Shown: positions 20,301 to 28,412 of the stretch, one piece after another | How the letters are laid out: each line of letters opens with the position of its first letter | Position numbering within the stretch: position 1 is the stretch's first letter | Origin: Lineus longissimus | Lineage: Eukaryota; Nemertea; Pilidiophora; Heteronemertea; Lineidae | Direction: 5' to 3' | Assembly: GCF_910592395.1 (NCBI RefSeq) | Contig: NC_088321.1 | Span: forward strand, 682,001 to 746,000 | Length of the DNA: 64,000 nt | Translations under genes and position numbers: made by a program | Notes under the pieces: generated by a model | Database searches by the model: none | Seen by the model: the letters and a program-made list of their open reading frames with translations, nothing else | Told to the model about the DNA's origin: nothing

Positions 20301-22636
20301 CTGTTTTCAAAACTCTTCACAATCGAATGGCTTCAGAATGCTCTTGCCAGTAATCTGCACTCGAAACTTGAACATCACCTTATAATCAGGATGTTGTAGG
20401 TTCAACTCTTGGGCAGATTAGCGCTGTTTATAAACCCTTTGCAGTCAAATACTTTTGACTCAATCTGAAGTTGGTAATATATCATCATCTTAACTTAGAA
20501 TAGAAAGTGTCAAAGATATTTTGAAACACTCAGTACATTACCTGTTTTGCTGCTGCAGCCTTGGCATGCTTCACCTGGTCCTCCATCAACAACTTCTGCA
20601 TCTCCAGGGACTGTATCTTCGTATCATTAATCGCCTGTGAATTATCCAGCCGTCGAATCTCCTTCTCACGGTCGAAGATCTGCCGTTGCAGATGTGAGTT
20701 CTTCTGATGTTCACGAGTTAGGTCCATCTTGTAGCGATTATTCAACGCCTTCACCTCACTTAACTCCTCAAGGAATTCCGTCACCTGGAATGGGTTAATA
20801 GGGGGCGTACCGTGCGGCATTTCAGAGTCCGTCCGTCCGTCCAACACGCCCTGGACGTGATGTAACTCCTGCATTGTCTTATTTAACTCATCATTTAAAC
20901 TCGTCAATTGGTTTTCTTTCTGTTCCATCATTGTTTCCAATTCGTCAACCTTGGAATCCTTCACACCAACTTCTGCTTGCGATAAAATTAATTTATTCTT
21001 CAACGTCATATACTCGAAATTCAAATTGTCGATTTCGCTGGTCAAAGTGTTATTTTTTCCCATCATTTCTGCAAGCTCGTGCTGTAAACGACGTTTGTCC
21101 GCAAAGCTCTGCTTGTATGTTTTCAGGACAGACGGACTTAACGGCAAGTTGACCTCCGGTGCATCTGCCAAGGGCTGCTCACCGTCAACTGAATCTCTAT
21201 TGGCGGAATTTCTGCGGTTTGAATATCTATCGCCGACGTCTGACGCCGATGGCTGTGGATCTGTTTCATGCGAGCTTGTGTTGCTGCTCTGACTGTACGA
21301 GCTCGGGACGGAACTGGTCAGGACGTTGGACCCCGACTGCTTCAACCCAATTGGGTCACCCTTTGGCTGCGCGAAGACAGAGGTGTGCGGTTGTTTGGAT
21401 GCAGCAGGAGGTGTCCGACGCCCGGCGCTGTTTGGTCGAGAGTTTGAAGGATGGATAGGTGGTGCACAATCCCCAGATGGAGGTTGAGAATTATGAGTTG
21501 CAGACTGGAGGGGAGGTGTACTTGAGTGCAAACCAGGCGTCGTCAAATTGGTATTCAGATTACTAAATGATGTAAACCCAGATAGACCTATTGGTCCTTG
21601 ACTGAGCCCAGTTACGCTTGTTGAAGTATCCATTCGTTTGTCACTCTCAGCTTGCCGATCTCCTGATGAAGCAGTACTGCCTAACAGTAACGTCCCGCCA
21701 CGCGCCGCAGAAATTCTAGGCGTCGAACTTGGCGTAACGTTTGTTGCACCACTTGGGAGCGATGCATCACATGGTGCATGAGCATCATCAGAAAGCAGAC
21801 GGCGAAGTATGGCCGCCTTCTGACTCCGTTCCGAATTAAGAGAACTCCGACTCAAATCAGGCAAGCGTGGCTCGACTCTGCCATGTCCAGAAATGTCGGA
21901 TGAATTTTCTGTTGATGATGTATTTCCTTTCGACATGGCACCATCTCTTTGTCCCTGGCCGCCATTGCCAACCTCACCCCCAGGTTTTGCAGCGGGGGTT
22001 CGGACTGCTTCCTCGTAGGACGGAGGGGGCGTGAGAACCTGTCCCCCGACTCCCAGGAAACCGACGGCAAGTTGCTCAATGATATGTGGTGGAAATTTCG
22101 ATAGGTCCAGGTTTGCCAGAAAGCTATTTTGAATGGCAGCCTGGAAAGATAGATAAATTAATGAACTGAAGGAGCTAACGATAAGATAACTTTAATACTA
22201 GTTACAGTAGAACCTCTCTGTATAGGACACCTTCAGGACTGACAATTGCTGTCCATAATAGAGAGGTGTCCTGATAAGAGAGGTCAAACTGAATGGAACC
22301 ACCCAGTTTGAGACGAAAACTAGTGTCCTTTAGGGAGAAGTTGTTCTGAATAGAGAGGTGTCCACTAAGGGAGGTTCCACTGTAGTTAATGCCAGATAAG
22401 TGACTAAACTTCGTTTGAACAGCCCTGTCCTGATTCTTCATGCAGCCGCTTGGCTTCGTTGAATGAAAACAGAAGAAGAAACGAACATTGTTATCGTCGA
22501 CACTGACCTGGCGCGGTGACGGCTGATGCTGCTGTTCAGCAGGGGGTGTAACACTGACAGCTTGTACGTCGTCGACGTCATCATCATCGTCATCATCCAG
22601 GCAGATCACCTCCTCAGGACTCGGGCGACGGGACAT
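7427..22636 (-). CDS. Giant nuclear-type coiled-coil and disordered protein (~4,207 aa)
   Basis: Eight coding exons on the minus strand: 22508-22636, 20542-22140, 19882-20094, 19445-19594, 19001-19261, 18282-18494, 17790-17933 and 7427-17341. Every exon is phase 0 and a multiple of three, which supports one chain. Residues 10-20 are VICLDDDDDDD, a SUMO-interaction-type motif; PPPSYEEA follows near residue 86; a Ser/Pro/Thr-rich linker runs to about 375; then a coiled coil to about 860. The remainder, from one exon, is acidic and serine-rich, with a 17-residue tandem repeat, basic clusters (KKKGKKRVRQRQ, KKKSKKRRKRKK), an RS-like arginine-rich stretch and a late cysteine cluster with NCPKCCKK. 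I do not recognise the family. ICE1 and CASP8AP2/FLASH share the plan of a coiled coil followed by a huge exon, but their conserved C-terminal domains are absent. The exon 5 donor (CAG|GTTCGT) is weak, though it keeps phase. Confidence 0.8.
13525..13715 (-). repeat. Second, diverged cluster of the 17-residue repeat
   Basis: Units such as HLSSAEQREQ and TASNVNKH recur here about 2 kb downstream in the coding direction. They are clearly related to the 15.6-15.9 kb cluster but more diverged and variable in length. Confidence 0.75.
15600..15940 (-). repeat. 51-bp in-frame minisatellite in the giant exon
   Basis: About six head-to-tail units of 51 bases, each encoding a 17-residue unit like HLSSAEESEQTTLNVNK. 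The central units are almost identical at DNA level and the edges are more diverged. The unit length is a multiple of three, so copy-number change keeps the frame. Confidence 0.9.
18897..18960 (-). repeat. tRNA-like fragment in an intron
   Basis: On the minus strand it contains GAGGTCATGGGTTCAAATC, a T-arm-like B box, preceded by a weak A-box-like stretch. It is probably a decayed SINE piece rather than a functional tRNA. Confidence 0.3.
20105..20175 (+). repeat. tRNA-like SINE head in an intron
   Basis: Reads TAGCATAGTGGTTAGAACG (A box) and GGTTCAACTC (B box) at roughly tRNA spacing. It lies inside the intron between exons 2 and 3 of the giant gene and overlaps the start of a tandem repeat. 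A full tRNA fold was not convincing. Confidence 0.4.
20141..20445 (+). repeat. 123-bp tandem repeat
   Basis: Two full units starting at 20141 and 20264 and a partial third from 20387. The period is exactly 123 bases and units are nearly identical (CAGGATGT..TAGGTTCAACTC at each start). The unit includes the tRNA-like B box, so the array amplified part of a SINE. Confidence 0.85.
22203..22384 (+). repeat. TACAGTAGAACCTC MITE in intron 1 of the giant gene
   Basis: Complete copy of about 182 bases with inverted ends TACAGTAGAACCTC and GAGGTTCCACTGTA, each including a TA. The interior words match the copies in the Rab and SV2-like genes. Confidence 0.8.
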
Positions 22637-23483
22637 TTTGGACCATCAGTTGAATCGATCTAAAAATTATGAATATGAGGAAATATTTAGATTTAAAAAA
22701 GTTCCAATTGACCTATTCGAAGAAGTTTGTTTTGGCGGTGACCAGTCATGCGTTTCACCTGGAACAACGGATCGCCGTGTCTCTAAGCATTGTCCAAAGT
22801 AGGCCCTACGGTATAAAGTTGGCTTAGGCCTTCTGACACGTTCCGAGACGGAGTGTCGATTCGTCCTCTTCGACCGAACAGGCCTATGGCTGATGCAATC
22901 ATGATCGTACGTTACGGCGACAAATGTCACTTGTCTGCAAGCTCTTTAGGCCGCCTAGGGATCAGACATGACACCGATTGACGGTAGGCCTAATGGGGGT
23001 TGGATAGGCAGAGGTCGTCAGAGAGCTAGGGACTGTTTCATGGTCAGCAGCGTTGGCCACAGGTGCTTGTACGGTAGGTCGGGGCAAGGGTTTGGGTTAG
23101 ATGTAGGTCAACAAAGGTCAATGCCTCCATATCCTGTGGTTTGACCTACTTTCACTTAGGCCTACCCGCCCCCCCAAAATCAGAGACTCAAAATAACCTT
23201 TCCATTGGTTACCTAGCATAAACAAAATAACCCTTACCAATTGTAGAATCAGTTCCACCTTCTCATATTTCTAATATTTCAATAATATTTGCACAATCGA
23301 CTAAAATACAGGTAACAGATTGATGAACAGATGCAACAGAGTTATGTATAGAGATGATTTCTACACAACAGTACCCAGGATTACGCTTAGTACATTTCTC
23401 CAGTACTTTGGCATACATTTAAGCCTTCTGAACACCAGGTTTTCAAGGTTGCTCTTCTCTTTACGGAGGCGGTAATCGATGCA
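22637..23483. promoter_or_regulatory. Divergent region between the giant gene and the SV2-like gene
   Basis: About 850 bases separate the giant gene's ATG (minus strand) from the first candidate ATG of the SV2-like gene (plus strand). No coding exon is supported here. Shared promoter activity is an inference from orientation and distance. Confidence 0.35.
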
Positions 23484-23568
23484 ATGTTTTCGGATGAAGC
23501 CGATGACGAAAATTTGGAGTATGATGTTTCACAATCTACTGCTTTTTTGAGCAGGCAAAGAGGAAGAG
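23484..23568 (+). CDS. SV2-like gene, candidate first exon A
   Basis: ATG followed by 28 codons (MFSDEADDENLEYD...) and a good donor (AGAG|GTGAGAAT), leaving one base over (phase 1). The common exon at 28413 accepts exactly phase 1 and restores glycine (G|GC TAT). The acidic hydrophilic peptide suits the cytosolic N-terminus of an SV2-type transporter. Confidence 0.6.
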
Positions 23569-24242
23569 GTGAGAATATATAGAAAGAATCTTAATTTTCC
23601 TACCTGACGAACCAAGATTTCGGGGTATTCTTCCTTTGAACTACCTGTAATTAGCCTCCGAATCGAGAATTTTTCTCATTTTTAGTTCATCATTCTGCCG
23701 CCAGTCCCAGTGTCGCTACCAGACGGTCATCCTAAACAGCGTCCACCAGTGTCCACCGGTGTCCACCAGGTTTAAAGTCAGGTATAAAGTCATCAAAATA
23801 AAATTTAGTAGCCATAAACAAAATAAGTAGACCATGAAATACATTTCCTGAAAATTTCATGACTTATCGGTGTAACTGTAAGATAAGGGAGATGTTGTCT
23901 AAAATCACAAGGCTCGACTGCAGTATTGGGAAGCCCTATCATTTCCTCCAAGTCAAATTCAACATGGCTGCCGACTGGGTGGTTGACGCTGATACATTTT
24001 AGACAACAACTCGCTAATCTAGCACACAAATGTGATGAAACGTTCAGGAAATGTGGAAAATGTCCTGCTTATACCATTGGCACTTGGTTTTATTTTGATG
24101 ACATGCTTTTAAACCTTGTGGACGCTGTTTAGTATGACCCCGCCAGACGGTGATGGGTTAATTCTCAGCTAGCAGGAATCCCGTTTATTTTTCATCCTAA
24201 CCTTTTGGTGTCTTGAGAACTGTATTATCGTTTAAATACCGT

Positions 24243-24957
24243 AGACGTGTTAGTAAACTCTGAGGGCTGTGAGGCTGGTGAACCCTGAGGGCTGTGAGGC
24301 TGGTGAACCCTGAGGGCTGTGAGGCTGGTGAACCCTGAGGGCTGTGAGGCTGGTGAACCCTGAGGACTGTGAGGCTGGTGAACTCTGAGGACTGTGAGGC
24401 TGGTGAACTCTGAGGGCTGTGAGGCTGGTGAACTCTGAGGACTGTGAGGCTGGTGAACCCTGAGGGCTGTGAGGCTGGTGAACCCTGAGGGCTGTGAGGC
24501 TGGTGAACTCTGAGGGCTGTGAGGCTGGTGAACTCTGAGGACTGTGAGGCTGGTGAACCCTGAGGGCTGTGAGGCTGGTGAACCCTGAGGGCTGTGAGGC
24601 TGGTGAACTCTGAGGGCTGTGAGGCTGGTGAACTCTGAGGGCTGTGAGGCTGGTGAACTCTGAGGGCTGTGAGGTTGGTGAACCCTGAGGACTGTGAGGC
24701 TGGTGAACCCTGAGGGCTGTGAGGTTGGTGAACTCTGAGGGCTGTGAGGCTGGTGAACTCTGAGGACTGTGAGGCTGGTGAACCCTGAGGGCTGTGAGGC
24801 TGGTGAACTCTGAGGGCTGTGAGGCTGGTGAACCCTGAGGGCTGTGAGGCTGGTGAACTCTGAGGGCTGTGAGGCTGGTGAACCCTGAGGGCTGTGAGGC
24901 TGGTGAACTCTGAGGGCTGTGAGGCTGGTGAACTCTGAGGGCTGTGAGGCTGGTGAA
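24243..24957 (-). repeat. 25-bp minisatellite, about 28 copies
   Basis: Head-to-tail units of the form CTGAGGGCTGTGAGGCTGGTGAAC plus one base. Variation is mostly GGGCT/GGACT and ACCC/ACTC. Long open frames on the minus strand through this array are by-products of a stop-free unit whose length is not divisible by three. It lies in the upstream intron of the SV2-like gene. Confidence 0.95.
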
Positions 24958-25234
24958 CCAGGCCAGTTTCACCATTGTTGTGCTTTGGATGCCGATCCTT
25001 GGACTGCATTATTAGAGGCTTTTACAGATTGACTGTCTTTGGTGCCAAAACAGCTTTGACTTTGATAGCCCAGGCCTTCCAACTTATCGAGTAGCCTGCC
25101 CTGATTGTCCCTAATACAAAGTTCACCTGTTGCATTTAAGAGTGAATGACACAGCACTTTTCATAGGCCGGCCTGGTTGATATTATTTTCAAGTGTAGGC
25201 CCCTATGTACTCTTTCAGACAGGCCTATTGATTA

Positions 25235-25480
25235 TTGACTGTTGTTAAAGGCCAACACCGTTAAAATTTGTAATTGAATTTGAAACATTTAAATTGTGTT
25301 TTATGCACTGGATATAAAATTTGACACTGCCGCTCTGTAGATAGATATATAAATACTCGAAATACCGAAGGAGTTTTAGCAAATTCGTATGCATAATAAC
25401 TGCACTACGGCATTGTGTATAACTGCATTTCTATTTAGCTGTACCATCAGTAATTACAAACGGCGTACCCCTTTAATAAT
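25235..25480 (+). repeat. Dispersed repeat ending GGCATTGTGTATAACTGCAT, copy 2
   Basis: Most complete copy, with a short inverted terminus (GTTAAAGG near the left end, CCCTTTAATAA at the right). It shares its core with 3740-3965 and 27455-27645. Confidence 0.5.
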
Positions 25481-25650
25481 ACAAGCATGTGATATTAAAG
25501 GGTTTGACCTACATACCTAGAAACCTGGCTGGAGAGTTCATAAAACGCGGTCAGTCCAAAGCCGGGATTAGTATTTGATTGCATGAAGTGACGGCGTGGC
25601 TTTAGTTCTGCCAATGTGGAGTTGACGATTTCTGTTGTCTGATTTTTAAA

Positions 25651-25696
25651 ATGTTGTTGGATGGACGGAAAAATTCTTACGGTTTGATTGAAACAG
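25651..25696 (+). CDS. SV2-like gene, candidate first exon B
   Basis: ATG plus 15 codons (MLLDGRKNSYGLIET) then ACAG|GTAAAT in phase 1, compatible with the exon at 28413. It is short, so it is weaker evidence than exon A on its own. Confidence 0.4.
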
Positions 25697-25766
25697 GTAA
25701 ATTAGATGTTTTAAGGAATGTGTCTGCTTCTTGGTTTCAGTTGGTGGTCAGACGTTTCAGTCGATA

Positions 25767-25776
25767 ATGAACAGGG
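25767..25776 (+). CDS. SV2-like gene, candidate first exon C (minimal)
   Basis: ATG AAC AGG G followed by a strong donor GTAAGA, again phase 1. It would give an N-terminus of only MNR before the common exon. The coding part is so short that chance is quite possible. Confidence 0.25.
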
Positions 25777-26084
25777 GTAAGATTAAACATTGTCGCCTTC
25801 TAATCTTAATCTAACCATAGTTTTAGTTATTTTTAGCTATTTATAATATCATAGGGTTGGTAAGTTTTCATAACAAATTTATTGACTCATCTTTTAAAAC
25901 AGTTCCCCAACTTGACAAGAATCTACAGTCCTTCCAACTTGCCGAGTAGGCCTCTCGTTTGAGAGGAGTTTTCCAATGATCTTGGAAAAACTGTGTCGTT
26001 GGAGTGTTCAATGAACTAAAGTTGTGTTCACCTGCTAGTGAGGTTTGTTTCATTTGCAGACAATTTAGTTTTTCCTTACAATTT

Positions 26085-26166
26085 AACCTCTCTAATCAGG
26101 ACACCTCTCTGTCAAGGACAGCACTTGTCAGTCCCGAGGGTGTCCTTAATAGAGAGGTTCTACTGT
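26085..26166 (-). repeat. Partial TACAGTAGAACCTC MITE
   Basis: One half of the element, ending AATAGAGAGGTTCTACTGT, in the upstream intron of the SV2-like gene. Confidence 0.6.
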
Positions 26167-26882
26167 CCTGATGATTCTCAATCAGATGGTGAACTGCTTC
26201 TCCTGGTTGCTGATGATATTTCATAAGAGCTAGATATTTACATATATAACCAAATTAACCCTTTCACAGGCAACTGATGTTTACCATGAAGTAGAAGTAA
26301 CAATAAACAAACTTATCCAAACAATCTATTTGTGTCTTGCATTGTCCATGACAATAAATACATTTTTGGCATGATGATTAGGCCTAATTGATTTTAAAAA
26401 TGACTTCACTTGCCTGTGGAAATGACCGTCTTCCAGTGTAGGCTGATTACATCTTGTCTTATTGTCCACTTTGTATAACATTTAAGGAGGAACTTGATTA
26501 CCGAAAGGTGACAATTATGGTTATTGGGCCGGTAAAATACACAGCCTTTTGAGGATGAAATTGACATGGGTTGGAAATCGATTGTGTCCAGTCGCTAACT
26601 ACTGCCATCTGCCATTATTGAATTCCTCATTGGGTATCAGCTTATAACATTTACAAAGGCCTTTTGCAACGGACAGTAGGCATATATACATGTTTCCATG
26701 TTTACAGAACTGCCGAAGAGTTTGGCATGTGGAATAATTCATGGCAGCAGTTGGGCCTGGATAATCTTTTGTTTTGAAATGTGCTGCTGGTTATGATATT
26801 ATCACAGTGAGGCGTGTTGGAGTTGGTATACTGCACACCTGGGATTGATTTCAAGGGTTGGCCACAGGCAGCAGCATTTTGG

Positions 26883-27083
26883 CGAACTTGAGAGCAATTA
26901 GATTACTTGAGAGCAATTAGATTACTGGAGAGCAATTAGATTACTTGAGAGCAATTAGATTACTGGAGAGCAATTAGATTACTTGAGAGCAATTAGATTA
27001 CTGGAGAGCAATTAGATTACTTGAGAGCAATTAGATTACTTGAGAGCAATTAGATTACTTGAGAGCAATTAGATTACTTGAGA
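26883..27083 (+). repeat. 19-bp minisatellite, about 10 copies
   Basis: Unit CTTGAGAGCAATTAGATTA. In the first part units alternate between CTTGAGAG and CTGGAGAG, a higher-order 38-bp pattern. Located in the upstream intron of the SV2-like gene. Confidence 0.9.
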
Positions 27084-27313
27084 GAGCCAATACGTTGACC
27101 TAGGTCTCAACCACTTGAGAGCAAACTTGAAAATCTCTTTTCCAGAGAATAGCTTCCATGTTTTAAATAGGCATTCACTTCATTTTGGAGGAGTTTTGAT
27201 TGATTTTGGATATGAAGTTCTCGCTGAAATGCCGGTGTGTACGTAATATGTGTGGTCAAGTCTGAAAGCAGACTATCTGTACCAATAGAGACTTCGACGT
27301 TTGGTTTTCAAAA

Positions 27314-27365
27314 ATGATGTCAGATTCGGACGCTACGCGTGCCTTCTATGATTCTATTGAGAAAG
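27314..27365 (+). CDS. SV2-like gene, candidate first exon D
   Basis: ATG ATG opening, 17 codons (MMSDSDATRAFYDSIEK), phase 1 donor AAAG|GTATTC. The acidic opening resembles exon A. The donor is weaker than in exon A. Confidence 0.45.
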
Positions 27366-27454
27366 GTATTCGAGTTTTTATCGATTGGTGTGGATGCCAT
27401 CTTGTTTTCTGCGATGATACATTTTGGCAACATTTCTGCCAATCATTTCACTCA

Positions 27455-27645
27455 CATTGTAATTGCATTGCAAATTTTCCGTTCATCCGAGTGTTTGTAG
27501 TTTTAAACAAATTGTAGCTGCATAAGGAGACTGTAAACAAATTCTATAAATACCAATTTTCAGCAAGTTTGTTTTGTATAACAGTATTTCTATATGCCTG
27601 GACCACAAGTTATCAGAGATGGCATCCCCCCTTAATAATGATTGA
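27455..27645 (+). repeat. Dispersed repeat, diverged copy 3
   Basis: Retains the order TTGTAGTTTTAAACAAATTG, AATTCTATAAATACCAATTTTCAGCAAG and TGTATAACAGTATTTCTAT, ending GGCATCCCCCCTTAATAATG like copy 2. More diverged. Confidence 0.4.
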
Positions 27646-27861
27646 CCCACATATATATTGACTTTACACAATCTAGATCACATGGGTAATTAGTTCCTAT
27701 CATTAAAATAGGCCTATGTGATTGTGAATGCTACCTCACTTTCCAAGATCTCTTCATATAGGACAGTGCCTATCACCGGACCTAGAACCCGTGATGTGTA
27801 CAAAACAATCGGACGACCAAACGAAACTATAAAGGAGAGTTTATCATTATCATTTAGTCCC

Positions 27862-27934
27862 ATGGAGAGTGCAGAGAATCCATCGATCCAGTATTCGGTG
27901 AATTCACCCGATTCTACTTCAGATTCAGAGGAAG
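27862..27934 (+). CDS. SV2-like gene, candidate first exon E
   Basis: ATG plus 24 codons (MESAENPSIQYSVNSP...), rich in Ser, Asp and Glu, ending GAAG|GTAGGC in phase 1. An upstream in-frame ATG at 27718 could extend it. It is the candidate nearest to the common exons. Confidence 0.5.
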
Positions 27935-28412
27935 GTAGGCCTAGCAAAGTCTCATACTCATCTTGAGTTTCAAGTTGATGCCTCCAGTGATTTCTGCATG
28001 TCGTACATTCTCCTGTCCCAGTGGATACGCCCTGACAATGTCCATTGTTCTCTCTCATTGGTTCATCTCTGGAGACATTTTGTGTATTTTCAGATAGATC
28101 TGCGGGCCACACCTATGAACAAGCCTTAATAAGAACTGGTAAGTTCTACGTCATCTTGTTTTAGAAAATTTAAAAAGTTCTTGATCGCTCTGTTAAGTCA
28201 ATAGCAACCTCTCCAAGTATCTGTGAATGTTTGTTTACCCCACCAGCCCACATGCCCTGGACAACAACATTTTCAAACAGTCCAACAATCCACATTCTTA
28301 GATACAGCACTATACCCTTCATTGATTTTCCACCCAATAAAATCTCATCAGAGATGTTGAGAATCAGGTCCTAATTTGTACTGATTGTGAGAATTTCTTA
28401 TCATTTTTGCAG

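Noticed and set aside
24197-25009. Long minus-strand open frames of 241-270 residues
   Set aside because: They are produced by the 25-bp minisatellite, open in overlapping frames at once, with no start context or homology.
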